Below, in pieces: positions 1 to 8,879 of a stretch of 64,000 bases of DNA; positions within the stretch are counted from its first letter, which is position 1, and the number at the start of each line of letters is the position of its first letter. The notes below the pieces were generated by a model that saw only the letters and a program-made list of their open reading frames with translations, ran no database searches and was not told the origin of the DNA. The stretch covers positions 992,001 through 1,056,000 of the forward strand of contig NZ_CP014304.1 in the NCBI RefSeq assembly GCF_001562275.1, given 5' to 3'. This stretch comes from Hymenobacter sp. PAMC 26628. Its GTDB lineage: Bacteria; Bacteroidota; Bacteroidia; Cytophagales; Hymenobacteraceae. Made by a program: the position numbers and the translations under genes.

Positions 1-2
1 CG

Positions 3-10
3 TAGTTTTG
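3..10 (+). promoter_or_regulatory. candidate Bacteroidota -7 promoter box
   Basis: TAGTTTTG fits the Bacteroidota TAnnTTTG -7 consensus and lies about 90 nt before the first gene. The -33 part would be outside the window. Confidence 0.3.
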
Positions 11-98
11 CCAGCGGCCGGGCTCCAGCGCGGCCCGCCGGCGGGGCCCCGCCGGTGCCGTGCCCACTTTCTGCCCGGCTGGAGCCGGGTGCTGCCCC

Positions 99-635
99 AT
101 GGATTCTCCCGCGTACCTCTTCGAATTGCTCAAAATTATTCTGCCGGCGCTCGTTGTGGCCGGGGCCATCTACTTGCTTTTCAAGCAGTACCTGGACAAA
201 GACCAGCAGCGCCGCCTCATCGAGCTGCGGCTGGCCAGCAGCAAGGAAACGCTGCCCCTGCGCCTGCAAGCCTACGAGCGGGTGGTGCTGATGTTGGAGC
301 GCATTTCGCCCAATAACGTACTCGTGCGCCTGAGCAGCGCCGGCCAATCGGCCCCCGACTACCACCGCCTGTTGCAACAAGAAATTCGGGCCGAGTACGA
401 CCACAACCTCTCGCAGCAGCTCTACGTGTCGGCCGATGCCTGGGTGCTGGTGAAGGAGGCCAAGGAAAACGTGCTTACGATGGTGAACCGCGCCTTCCAC
501 GGCCTGCCCAACCCCGGCCAGGCCCGCGGCACCGAGCTGGCCAAGCGCATCCTCGAAGGCCTGATGACCGACGCCGCCGAGCCCACTGCCCAGGCCCTGG
601 CCGCCGTGAAGCACGAGGCGTTCGGCCTGTTTTAA
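99..635 (+). CDS. membrane-anchored DUF7935-like protein
   Basis: A 178-residue protein of unknown function. The start at 99 puts a hydrophobic segment at residues 8-26 (FELLKIILPALVVAGAIYLL) directly at the N terminus; longer reading from position 60 only adds low-quality sequence. After the membrane anchor comes a soluble, probably helical domain with the conserved-looking stretch LPLRLQAYERVVLMLERISP and later HNLSQQLYVS. This pattern is familiar from short Bacteroidota proteins annotated DUF7935; the family number is from memory and should be treated as tentative. The gene ends 34 nt before the nucleotidase gene on the same strand, so they may be co-transcribed. No catalytic motif is visible and I do not assign a function. 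Confidence 0.8.
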   Translation: MDSPAYLFELLKIILPALVVAGAIYLLFKQYLDKDQQRRLIELRLASSKETLPLRLQAYERVVLMLERISPNNVLVRLSSAGQSAPDYHRLLQQEIRAEYDHNLSQQLYVSADAWVLVKEAKENVLTMVNRAFHGLPNPGQARGTELAKRILEGLMTDAAEPTAQALAAVKHEAFGLF

Positions 636-669
636 TTGCCTAGCCTTGGGGCCCCAGGCTCCGCTACTT

Positions 670-1203
670 ATGGAAAAAAAGACCCGCATTGCCGTCGACA
701 TGGACGAGGTGATGGCCGATTCTATTGCCCGATTCCAGGAGTGGTACGGCCGTGATTTCCAACGCGAACTGACCCTGGAGTCGCTGCACGGCCGCAACGC
801 GGCCGACGCCGTGGCCCCCGAGCACCAAGCCGCCCTGCGCGCCTACCCCAACGCGCCCGGTTTCTTCAAAGACCTGCCGGTGATGGCCGACAGTCAGCAA
901 GTGCTGCGCCAGATGTCAGAGCGCTACGAGTTATTCATTGCCACGGCGGCAATGGAATTTTCTAACTCATTTCTGGACAAGTACAACTGGTTGCAGCAGC
1001 ACTTTCCTTTTATTCCGTGGTCGCATTACGTGTTTTGCGGCGATAAAAGCATTATCAACGCCGACTTCCTCATCGACGACAACGCCTACAACTTCGACCA
1101 TTTTCGGGGCGAAGGCATCTTGTTCAACGCCCCGCACAATGTGCACAAGACGGGCTACCGCCGCGTGCACAGCTGGCAGGAAATAGCGGGTATATTCCTG
1201 TAG
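670..1203 (+). CDS. 5'(3')-deoxyribonucleotidase, NT5C type
   Basis: A 177-residue HAD-superfamily hydrolase of the NT5C family, which removes phosphate from (deoxy)nucleoside monophosphates in the cytoplasm. The N-terminal motif IAVDMDEVMAD carries the DxD pair (nucleophile aspartate and acid/base aspartate). Later HAD motifs are visible: the Thr/Ser region FIATAAMEF near residue 97, the lysine in HYVFCGDKS near residue 130, and the acidic motif FLIDDNAYNF near residue 142. The start at 670 is preferred because it places DMDE at the usual distance from the N terminus. Its stop codon is part of the palindrome that separates it from the convergent bshA gene. Substrate preference cannot be read from the sequence. 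Confidence 0.88.
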   Translation: MEKKTRIAVDMDEVMADSIARFQEWYGRDFQRELTLESLHGRNAADAVAPEHQAALRAYPNAPGFFKDLPVMADSQQVLRQMSERYELFIATAAMEFSNSFLDKYNWLQQHFPFIPWSHYVFCGDKSIINADFLIDDNAYNFDHFRGEGILFNAPHNVHKTGYRRVHSWQEIAGIFL

Positions 1204-1298
1204 CGTGGACTTTAGCTACGCTGACCTTCGGTTGTAGTCCGCGCGTTGAATGGTTTATGTTAGCCGTTCAACGCACGGACTCACAGCGTCTACGCTAC
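1201..1298. repeat. palindromic repeat between convergent genes, family A
   Basis: An imperfect inverted repeat fills the whole space between the convergent nucleotidase and bshA genes. The inner arms GCGCGTTGAA and TTCAACGCACGGACT pair, and the outer ends TAGCGTGGAC and GTCTACGCTA pair. Both flanking stop codons (TAG at 1201 and CTA at 1295) are inside it. A relative is present near 27494. It probably works as a two-way terminator. Confidence 0.6.
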
Positions 1299-2431
1299 AC
1301 TGTAGCCAGGGTGGCGGCGATGGCGCGGCGGTAGCAATCCTCGTACAGGGGCACGATGTTGCCAACGGCAAACTCCTCGGCGCGGGCGCGGGCGGCGGCT
1401 TTGAAGCGTGGCAGGTTGGCGTCGTCGAGCACGTAGAGGGAGTTTTTGACCATGTCGGCCACGTCGCCGATGTTGCTTACCATGCCGGTTACGCCGTGGA
1501 CGTTCAGCTCGGGAATGCCGCCGGCGTTGGTGCTCACCACGGGCATTTCGCAGGCCATGGCCTCTAGGGCGGCCAAGCCAAAACTCTCATTCTCGGACGG
1601 CATTAAGAATAAATCTCCCACGCTGAGCACTTCCTCCACGGCTTCGAGCTTGCCCAGGAAGCGGATGTCGCGCTGGCAATCGAGGTCGCGGGCCAGCTTC
1701 TCCATGCGGCTGCGGTCGGGGCCGTCGCCCACCAGCAGCAGCTTGGCTGGAATCTCGGCCCGCACGCCGGCGAAGATGCGCAGCACGTCTTCCACGCGCT
1801 TCACCGCCCGGAAGTTGCTGGTGTGGATGAGCAGCTTCTCGCCTTCGGGCGCAATGGCGGCCCGGAAATGGCTTTTGTCCTGCTTGCGGAAGCGAATAAG
1901 GTCGATAAAGTTGGGAATCACTTCCACCTCTTTATCAATGGGAAACGACTCGTAGGTTTCGCGCCGCAAATCGGCCGATACGGCCGTCACGCCGTCGCTC
2001 TGGTTGATGCTGAACGTGACCACCGGCTCGTAGCTGGCGTCTTTGCCCACCAGCGTAATGTCGGTGCCGTGCAGCGTGGTGACGACGGGCGCGGCGATGC
2101 CGCGCGAGCGTAGAATCTGCTTGGCCAGGTAGGCTGCCGAGGCGTGCGGAATGGCGTAATGCACGTGCAGCACGTCGAGTTTCTCGTTCTGCACGATGTC
2201 GACCATCTTGCTGGCCAGGGCCGACTCGTAGGGCGGAAACTGGAAGAGCGGGTACGCGGGTACGTACACCTCGTGGTAAAACAGGTTCTCGTTGAAGAAG
2301 TCGAGCCGCACCGGCTGGCTGTAGGTGATGAAGTGGACGCGGTGGCCGCGCTGGGCCAGGGCCTTGCCCAGCTCAGTGGCCACTACGCCGGAGCCCCCGT
2401 AGGTGGGGTAGCAGACGATGCCGATGTTCAT
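1295..2431 (-). CDS. bshA: N-acetyl-alpha-D-glucosaminyl L-malate synthase BshA
   Basis: A 378-residue GT-B glycosyltransferase that makes GlcNAc-malate, the first committed step of bacillithiol synthesis; Bacteroidota use bacillithiol as a major thiol. The N terminus MNIGIVCYPTYGGSGVVATE is the family signature with the Gly-rich loop. The HVHYAIPHA motif (residues ~95) and TTLHGTDITLVG (~120) match BshA acceptor and donor regions. The C-terminal GT4 motif PSENESFGLAALEAMACEMP with two glutamates of the EX7E pattern lies around residues 285-303, followed by STNAGGIPE. Length is normal. No other bsh gene is in the window. Bacillithiol may be relevant to arsenic handling nearby, but that is only inference. 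Confidence 0.95.
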   Translation of the reverse strand: MNIGIVCYPTYGGSGVVATELGKALAQRGHRVHFITYSQPVRLDFFNENLFYHEVYVPAYPLFQFPPYESALASKMVDIVQNEKLDVLHVHYAIPHASAAYLAKQILRSRGIAAPVVTTLHGTDITLVGKDASYEPVVTFSINQSDGVTAVSADLRRETYESFPIDKEVEVIPNFIDLIRFRKQDKSHFRAAIAPEGEKLLIHTSNFRAVKRVEDVLRIFAGVRAEIPAKLLLVGDGPDRSRMEKLARDLDCQRDIRFLGKLEAVEEVLSVGDLFLMPSENESFGLAALEAMACEMPVVSTNAGGIPELNVHGVTGMVSNIGDVADMVKNSLYVLDDANLPRFKAAARARAEEFAVGNIVPLYEDCYRRAIAATLATV

Positions 2432-2603
2432 AAAAGGAAAAAAGAAGCGCGGGGGTAACCGCTGAGCGCGGCAGATGTTGCCGGGGGGCCCACGGGTGGG
2501 ATTTGGCAGACGGTTCTACGTAGTTGGTCGGGAAAATGGGCCGGGTGTTGCACGGGAACGGGATAAAAAACCATTTTTCGGGTTCCACCGCCTTGCTTTG
2601 CGT

Positions 2604-4529
2604 ATGTTTTGCTTTCGTTACCTCGCGTTTTTTTGCCGCTTGAAGACCCTGTTTCTTTTTCGTAGAGCCTTGCTGGCCGGGCTGTTGGTTTCGCTGGCGC
2701 TGGCCGGCCAGGCCCAGCCCGCGTTGCCCATTGCGCGCAACCTGCAAGCCGCTTACGCCCGCGGTACCCGCGCCGAAACCGGGGCCCCGGGCCCCAAGTA
2801 TTGGCAGAATACAGCCGCCTACGACATCGACGTGGAATACAACCCATCGTCGCGCTGGCTTTCGGGTACGGTAGATATCGTGTACCAAAACAATAGCCCC
2901 GACACGCTGCACCAAATCTGGTTCAAGCTCTACCCCAACCTGTACCAAAAAGGGGCCCCGCGCGTGAATCGCATCGCGCCGGAAGACGTCGGCGACGGCG
3001 TGCAAATCCAGCAACTGGTCCTCAACGGCCAGCGCCTCGACGTGCGCCAGCTAGCCATTGACGCCACCAATATGGTGGTGCCGCTGGGGGCCCCGCTGCT
3101 GCCGCGGCAAAGCCTGACGGTGGCCATTACCTACGCCTACACGCTCAACCAGGGCTCGCACAACCGCACTGGCGAAGTGGAGCCGGGGGCGGCCTTCGTG
3201 GCCTATTTCTTCCCCCGCATCGCCGTGTACGACGACCTCGACGGCTGGAACCGCTGGCCCTACACCGGCGTGGCCGAGTTCTACAACGATTTCTGCACCT
3301 TCAAGGCCTCCATCACCGTGCCGCGCAACTACGTTGTCTGGGCCACCGGCAACCTTGTGAACCCCGGCGAGGTGCTGGCCAAGAAGTACATCGACCGCCT
3401 GCACCGCGCCGAGCAAAGCGAGGGCGTGACGACCATCATCGACAGCACCGACGTGCGCCGCCGCGATGTCACCAACCCCGACGCCCAAAACGCCTGGCGC
3501 TTCGAGGCCCGCGACGTGCCGGACTTTGTGTTTGCCACCGCCGACCACTACGTATGGCAGGCCAGCAGCCCCGTGGTGGACCCCAAAACCCAGCGCCGCA
3601 CCCGCGTCGACGCCGTGTACTCGCCCCAGCACCGCGACTACAAGGGCGTGATGGACATTGCCCGCCGCACGGTGCTGGCCATGAGCTACACCTTCCCGAA
3701 GTGGCCCTTCCCCTACGCCCACGAAACGGTGTTCGACGGCCGCGACCAGATGGAGTACCCCATGATGGTGAACGACAACCCCAGCGCCACCCGCGCCGAG
3801 GCCATTACCCTCACCGACCACGAGATTTTCCACACGATGTTCCCGTTCTACCTGGGCATCAACGAAACCAAGTACGGCTGGATGGACGAGGGCTGGGCCA
3901 CCATTGGCGAGTGGCTGATTTCCAGCATAATTGACCCAAATTTGGTTGATTCCTACGGGATGCAGCCTTACAACGCCGCCGCCGGTACCGAGGCCGACCC
4001 GCCCATCGTCACGCTCAGCAGCCAGCAAACCGATCAAGCATTTTTCCTGAACTCGTACCCCAAGCCCGGACTGGGCTACCTGTTTGTGAAGGACTTGCTC
4101 GGCGACGAGCTATTCACCCGGGCCCTGCACACCTACATCCGCAACTGGCACGGCAAGCACCCCATGCCCCACGATTTCTTCAACTCGATGAACGCCGGCG
4201 CGGGCCAAAACCTGAACTGGTTCTGGCAGCGCTGGTTTTTCGACGACGGCTACCCCGACCTAGCCATTGCCCGCGTGGCCCAGGGCCCCAGCGGCACCGA
4301 AATAACCATCGAAGCCAAGGGCACCAAGCCCGTGCCCATCGACCTGCTCATGACCTTCGCCGACGGTACCACCCAGAAAATCCACCGCACCATTGCCGTG
4401 TGGCAAGCCGGGGCCCGGACCGTAGCCGTGCCCGTATCCAGCAAAAAGACAATCAAAAAAATCGTGCTCGGCAGCCTTTACGTGCCGGATAGCTTTCCCA
4501 AAGACAACGTGTGGGAAGCAGCTGGATAG
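2604..4529 (+). CDS. M1-family zinc metallopeptidase, exported
   Basis: A 641-residue exported aminopeptidase-like protein. The zinc site is complete: HEIFH followed after exactly 18 residues by the glutamate in WMDEGWA, the HExxH-X18-E pattern of M1 peptidases. The substrate motif is DQMEYPMMVND in place of the classical GAMEN, as is usual in this bacterial subgroup. The N-terminal M1 beta-domain is seen as YDIDVEYNPSSRWLSGTV. Starting at 2604 gives a basic N terminus and a hydrophobic signal segment ending near GQAQPALP. An upstream in-frame extension to 2475 is unlikely to be coding. The C-terminal part contains a beta-rich domain and no T9SS tail. It is probably periplasmic or outer-membrane associated; substrate unknown. 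Confidence 0.9.
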   Translation: MFCFRYLAFFCRLKTLFLFRRALLAGLLVSLALAGQAQPALPIARNLQAAYARGTRAETGAPGPKYWQNTAAYDIDVEYNPSSRWLSGTVDIVYQNNSPDTLHQIWFKLYPNLYQKGAPRVNRIAPEDVGDGVQIQQLVLNGQRLDVRQLAIDATNMVVPLGAPLLPRQSLTVAITYAYTLNQGSHNRTGEVEPGAAFVAYFFPRIAVYDDLDGWNRWPYTGVAEFYNDFCTFKASITVPRNYVVWATGNLVNPGEVLAKKYIDRLHRAEQSEGVTTIIDSTDVRRRDVTNPDAQNAWRFEARDVPDFVFATADHYVWQASSPVVDPKTQRRTRVDAVYSPQHRDYKGVMDIARRTVLAMSYTFPKWPFPYAHETVFDGRDQMEYPMMVNDNPSATRAEAITLTDHEIFHTMFPFYLGINETKYGWMDEGWATIGEWLISSIIDPNLVDSYGMQPYNAAAGTEADPPIVTLSSQQTDQAFFLNSYPKPGLGYLFVKDLLGDELFTRALHTYIRNWHGKHPMPHDFFNSMNAGAGQNLNWFWQRWFFDDGYPDLAIARVAQGPSGTEITIEAKGTKPVPIDLLMTFADGTTQKIHRTIAVWQAGARTVAVPVSSKKTIKKIVLGSLYVPDSFPKDNVWEAAG

Positions 4530-4663
4530 GGTATTAATCTAAGATTGACTTATCTCCTGATTGAGGTTTTATTTTCAGCTTAACAGTTGCAATAATTAAC
4601 TCTTGATGAATAATTCATGCAATTAATTTGGAAGTATCTTTAGCCCTCAAATTATGGATTTAT

Positions 4664-6880
4664 ATGATTTTTACGTTTACGCAGCAGTCACTCCCGCTTG
4701 CGCTTAAGAAAGTCTTTGCAGCTTTATGGCTGCTCTTGGTTTGTTTCAATGGCTTCGGGCAAGCGCGATACACTTGGCAGCCCAATAACGGCAGCAGCAG
4801 TTGGGCCGACGGCAGCAATTGGAACCCGGCCCGCACTACCCCAGCCGCCAACGACGTTTTAGTATTTGACGGGGCCCAGACGCCTACTACCAGCGTCACC
4901 CTCGATTTTGCTACTGCCCAAACGGTTGGTCAGCTGAGTTTTACTAACGGGGCACAGGTAACGCTGAACAACGATGGCCCGCGGACGCTGGACATTGGGG
5001 CCGTGCTGCCCGCCATTGGGTTCCAGGTAGGGGCGGGGGCAAAGGTGCAAATTGTGGGCACCTTGAGCAGCGCCGCGCTAAAGGTGCAACTGGCCCCAAA
5101 CGTGAAAGCCAGCATTGCCGGTCGCATTGAACTGTCGGGCTTGGGCACTAGTGGCAGCGGGCACCAACTGCTTTCCAGTACGCCCGGGGCTATCGAGTTT
5201 CTGAGCGGCAGCTATTTGCTGGGCGGCTCAAAATTTATTGGTTTCCCTTTTGGCGAGCTGTCGGCGGGGGCGGGCTCGGCAATATTTCGCAGCGGTGCCA
5301 CCTTCGAGCAGTTGAGCGGCGGCACTGCGTTTGGGGGCAAAACGTGGTCCATGGCTTCGTTTGATCCGGGTAGTACGTTCGTGTTTTCGGCAACATCGGG
5401 CACGCTTGGCGTGAGCAACCGCGCCTTTGGCCACGTATTGATCACTGCCAACCGGACCTCGCCGGTAGCTACGTTCGCAGCGGGCACGTTGAGAATAGTA
5501 AATGACTTGACCATTACGGCTGGCACGCACCCTTTCAACGTCCAAAACATAGAGTTGCTGGGCAACATTGTGCTGAACGGCGGCAATATGACGCTGCCCG
5601 CCGTTGATACCAACAACGCCAATGCCCCCCAAGCAAGTACGCTTAATATCATCGGCAGCGCTGCCCAAAGGATTGCCGGCACGGGCACTATAACCATGGG
5701 CTCCCTCGTCAGTGTGACGCTGAACAACGCCGCCGGCCTCACACTGCAACGCCCGCTACAAATCAATGCCAACCTGGCTTTGACCCAGGGCCTGCTGACC
5801 ACCACCGCGGCTAACAGCCTGACCTTGGGGCCCCAGGCCACCACGTCCGGTGGCAGCGCCACTAGCTTCGTGAACGGCCCGCTGAGCTGGGTGCTGGCCA
5901 CGGCCAACACGGCTACCGACTTATCCTTCCCGATTGGCAGCGGCGCGGCCTACCGCCCGCTCGTGCTTCGGGCCGAGCAAACGGATGCCACCGCCACTAC
6001 CTACACGGCCCAACAGTTCAACCAGGCCCCCGCGGTGCGGGCCATGCCCACGGCGGCGGGCAGCCTACAACGGGTATCGGCCGTGCGATACGTGAACGTG
6101 ACCAATAGCGGGGCAGCTAATTTTAAGCAAGGCACCATCACGCTCAACTATGATGCTGATGACAAAGTGGATGCGCCCGCCAAGCTGCGCATTGCCAAAA
6201 GCGACAACGCCGGTAACTGGCTCGACTTGGGCGGTACGGGCTCGGGGGCCCCAATCGGCAGCATCGCGTCCGCGGTGGCGTTTACTTCGTTTAGCGATTT
6301 TGTGCTGGCCAGCACGGAGGCCACTGCGGGCCCCGGCAACAACCCACTGCCCGTCAGCCTCACCAGTTTCACGGCCCGGCGGGAGGCGGCTGGGGTGCGG
6401 CTGCGCTGGGCCACGGCCACCGAGCGCAATAACAGTCATTTTGAGATTCAGCACAGCCTTGACGGGCAAGCATTTACTGTTCTAAAGAAGCTCTCGGGCC
6501 AGGGCCACAGCACTTCGGTTCAGGAGTATGCTTGGTTGCACGAGGCGATGCATAATAACAGCTTGCTGTACTATCGATTGCGCCAAGTCAATATTGATAA
6601 TACCAGCACGTATTCGCCAGTGGTGGCGGTGCAAGCGGGCCCGGTAGCGGCCGGTGTGTTTCCCAACCCTGCTTACGACCAGCTCAACTTTTACGCCATG
6701 GCCGGCGATACTTACCGAGTGCTCAATGTGCTGGGACGGCCAGTCCTAACAGGAACGGCCGTTGCTAGTCTCAACACCCTTAGCTTGAACAGCTTGAGCC
6801 CCGGTATTTATCATTTGGAGGTTGTCGGTGCGCAAGGCCGGGTCCAGTATCGGGTTATTAAGAACGGAGTTGGTCGCTAG
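4664..6880 (+). CDS. secreted T9SS type A cargo protein with beta-strand repeat body
   Basis: A 738-residue secreted protein. A signal peptide (FAALWLLLVCFNGFGQA) is followed by YTWQPNNGSSSWADGSNWNP, a start typical of autotransporter-like Bacteroidota surface proteins with G8 or passenger-like beta repeats. Residues ~60-400 are rich in T, S, G, N and V, consistent with a beta-helix. Around residue 560 comes a second domain beginning NPLPVSLTSFTARREAAGVR, common just before T9SS tails. The last ~75 residues (VFPNPAYDQLNF ... LNVLGRPVL ... LSPGIYHLEV) are a type A sorting domain that directs export by the type IX system and anchoring at the cell surface. ATG at 4664 is chosen over a TTG at 4628. 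No enzyme motif was found; an adhesin or structural role is a guess. Confidence 0.9.
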   Translation: MIFTFTQQSLPLALKKVFAALWLLLVCFNGFGQARYTWQPNNGSSSWADGSNWNPARTTPAANDVLVFDGAQTPTTSVTLDFATAQTVGQLSFTNGAQVTLNNDGPRTLDIGAVLPAIGFQVGAGAKVQIVGTLSSAALKVQLAPNVKASIAGRIELSGLGTSGSGHQLLSSTPGAIEFLSGSYLLGGSKFIGFPFGELSAGAGSAIFRSGATFEQLSGGTAFGGKTWSMASFDPGSTFVFSATSGTLGVSNRAFGHVLITANRTSPVATFAAGTLRIVNDLTITAGTHPFNVQNIELLGNIVLNGGNMTLPAVDTNNANAPQASTLNIIGSAAQRIAGTGTITMGSLVSVTLNNAAGLTLQRPLQINANLALTQGLLTTTAANSLTLGPQATTSGGSATSFVNGPLSWVLATANTATDLSFPIGSGAAYRPLVLRAEQTDATATTYTAQQFNQAPAVRAMPTAAGSLQRVSAVRYVNVTNSGAANFKQGTITLNYDADDKVDAPAKLRIAKSDNAGNWLDLGGTGSGAPIGSIASAVAFTSFSDFVLASTEATAGPGNNPLPVSLTSFTARREAAGVRLRWATATERNNSHFEIQHSLDGQAFTVLKKLSGQGHSTSVQEYAWLHEAMHNNSLLYYRLRQVNIDNTSTYSPVVAVQAGPVAAGVFPNPAYDQLNFYAMAGDTYRVLNVLGRPVLTGTAVASLNTLSLNSLSPGIYHLEVVGAQGRVQYRVIKNGVGR

Positions 6881-7127
6881 GGGCATGGAGGAGACGCCAA
6901 CCTTACGATCAAGCAGAGATAAGCCTGGGGAAAGTGCGTTCGTAGATTAGCCCTCGCCCAAGGCTAGCCAGCAAGGAAAACAAGCCTCGTGCAAGCTGGC
7001 TTCGGGCGGCAGCGCTGTTGAGGATGCTGAGGGATATAATGGACATTTGTTACCCACTCCGGCAAGGCTTTTTTCACCTAATGGGGCCCTGCTCGGGCCG
7101 GTGCCCGGCCGCTAGCAGGCGTGGCCG
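6881..7127. other. intergenic region between convergent genes
   Basis: About 250 bases between the T9SS protein and the sterol desaturase-like gene. I see short imperfect inverted repeats but no convincing gene or RNA. Confidence 0.4.
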
Positions 7128-8015
7128 TCAGGGGCCAGTGTAAGGGGCAAAATGGTCGCGCGCGCGCGCGGGCACTATGCCATCGGGGCGGGCCCAGGGC
7201 TCTAGCGGAGCTAAGGGTAGGGCCAGTAGGTGGGCTACGGTTTGGGTGGCTGGGTCGGGGTAGGCGGGTACGCCAATGGTAAGGGCGCGCTGCGGCACGT
7301 TGAGGCGCAGGGTACGGTGCAGGCGGTCCCAAATGCTGAGCACTACGCCGAAATTGCTCTGCGTTTCGGCGCGCACCACCGAGTGGTGGATGCCGTGGGC
7401 GCGTGGCGTTACGAGCAGCGGCACCAAGCGGCGCTCGGCAGCCAGCGGCAGCCGCCAGTTGCTGTGCTGCACGGCGGTACAAGCTTCGAATACCACCTCA
7501 TAGCCCAGGGCCGTGGCGGGGCGCACGCCCAGCAGCGCCGGCAGCCCGGCCCGGTATGGGACGCTGGCCAGCATCTCGCCAAAGTGAAAGCGCCAGGCCG
7601 TGGTCAGGTCCATGTCGAGGTCGGAGTGGTGCACGCGGTGCAGGCGCCACAGCAGCGGCGAGTGCAACAGCCGGTGCCAGGTATAGGCCAGGTAATCAAG
7701 CAGCAGCAGCTCGGCGGTGGTGCGCAGGGGCGCGGGCAAGTTGGCCAGCAGTTGGGCTGAGCGGTGCGGAGCTGCCAGCTGCGCCAGGCCCACCACGGCG
7801 GGCAGCAACGTGAGGCGCATGGCGGGCAGCGAGGGCGCGGCCAGCAGCACGTTGCGCAGCCAGCGCTCGGAGCGCGGGCGGGTGCGGCGGCGCAACGGGT
7901 AGCGGGTTTCGAGCAGCAGCACGGCCACGCCCACCACCGCTAGTACCGGAGCGGCCCAGCGGTCGAAGCGCTTGAGTAGGGGATGGGCAAGAGGCAAAAT
8001 AGCCACGGCAAACAA
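7128..8015 (-). CDS. sterol desaturase / fatty acid hydroxylase superfamily membrane protein
   Basis: A 295-residue integral membrane di-iron oxygenase. The histidine clusters of the superfamily are present: HRLLH and HRVHHSD around residues 115-128, a further FHFGEML histidine near 140, and HGIHHS near 212. Hydrophobic segments surround them, e.g. VAILPLAHPLL at the N terminus and VLAVVGVAVLLLE. Family members hydroxylate or desaturate C-H bonds in sterols, sphingolipids, carotenoids or alkylglycerols. It is transcribed away from the arsenosugar glycosyltransferase gene at 8178 with 162 bases between, so a shared promoter region is possible. Its substrate is unknown. A role on lipid tails of arsenolipids would be attractive but is pure inference. 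Confidence 0.88.
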   Translation of the reverse strand: MFAVAILPLAHPLLKRFDRWAAPVLAVVGVAVLLLETRYPLRRRTRPRSERWLRNVLLAAPSLPAMRLTLLPAVVGLAQLAAPHRSAQLLANLPAPLRTTAELLLLDYLAYTWHRLLHSPLLWRLHRVHHSDLDMDLTTAWRFHFGEMLASVPYRAGLPALLGVRPATALGYEVVFEACTAVQHSNWRLPLAAERRLVPLLVTPRAHGIHHSVVRAETQSNFGVVLSIWDRLHRTLRLNVPQRALTIGVPAYPDPATQTVAHLLALPLAPLEPWARPDGIVPARARDHFAPYTGP

Positions 8016-8177
8016 CGAAATAAGTGAGAAACCCGCGCCCCTATAACCACCGCCGGGCGCGGACGGTTGCTGAAGAGTTGGCAGCAGCGCGCCGGCGGCC
8101 GGTACCGGCTAGGCTGCGCTGCGTAGGAAAAGCCGGCGCGGCACTTTCTTAGTCATTACGCAATAACCTGGCTTTGC

Positions 8178-8879
8178 TTGGTAGTTAGTATCATAATTCC
8201 AGCCCATAACGAGGCCGATACCCTGGGGGCCCTGCTGCCCTACCTGCGCCAACCCGCGCCAGGCGAGCCCACGCTCGAAATTCTGGTAGTAGACGGCGGC
8301 AGTACCGACGGCACGGTGGCCGTGGCCCGGCAGGCCGGGGCTACCGTGCTGCACAGCCCGCACCGGGGGCGTGCCGCCCAGCTCAACTACGGGGCGCAGC
8401 GGGCGCGGGGCGAGCTGTTATATTTTTTGCACGCCGACTCGTACCCGCCGCCCGGTTTTTTGGGTGAGCTGCGGCGGGCCGTGGAGGCGGGCTACGCGGC
8501 GGGCTGCTACCGGCTGGCGTTTGACAATGGGCACTGGTTCTTGCGATTCAGCGCGTGGTGCACGCGCCTGCCGTTCACGGCCGTGCGGTTTGGTGACCAA
8601 AGCCTGTTCGTGCGCCGGGAGCTGTTTGCGCAAGTCGGTGGCTACCGCGAAGACTTGCTCCTCATGGAAGACCAGGAAATTGTGGCGCGGCTGCGGGCCC
8701 TAGGGGCTTTCAAGGTATTGCCCCGGGCGGTGACTACTTCGGCGCGTAAGTACCTAGCTAATGGGGTGTTGCGCTTGCAGGCAATTTTTGCCCTGCTCGT
8801 GGGGCTTTACTACCTGGGCGTGCCCCAGCGCCACTTGGTACGGCTGTACCGGCGGCTTATCCGGCAGGGCAAGCTCTAG
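8178..8879 (+). CDS. TIGR04283-type arsenosugar biosynthesis glycosyltransferase (copy 1)
   Basis: A 233-residue GT-A family 2 glycosyltransferase. The nucleotide-sugar site is seen in VSIIIPAHNEADTLGALLP, LVVDGGSTDGT and the metal-binding HADS at residue ~84; GDQSLFVRRELF and LMEDQEIVARLR give the acceptor-side acidic motif. This is the pattern of TIGR04283, a family repeatedly found with arsM and arsS. The start appears to be TTG at 8178, directly giving the beta-strand VVSIIIP; no ATG fits. A hydrophobic C-terminal segment (LQAIFALLVGLYYLG) may contact the membrane. The TAG stop is made by an IS630 element's target site, see the mobile element entry. A paralogue is at 24563. The sugar acceptor is unproven. 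Confidence 0.9.
   Translation: MVVSIIIPAHNEADTLGALLPYLRQPAPGEPTLEILVVDGGSTDGTVAVARQAGATVLHSPHRGRAAQLNYGAQRARGELLYFLHADSYPPPGFLGELRRAVEAGYAAGCYRLAFDNGHWFLRFSAWCTRLPFTAVRFGDQSLFVRRELFAQVGGYREDLLLMEDQEIVARLRALGAFKVLPRAVTTSARKYLANGVLRLQAIFALLVGLYYLGVPQRHLVRLYRRLIRQGKL

Noticed and set aside
1250..1567. 105-codon open frame on the plus strand over the bshA 3' end
   Set aside because: Overlaps the palindrome and the complement of a well-supported bshA.
3051..4037. 328-codon open frame on the minus strand
   Set aside because: It is the complement of the M1 peptidase gene in a GC-rich genome; composition (Val, Gly, His rich) is typical of shadow frames.
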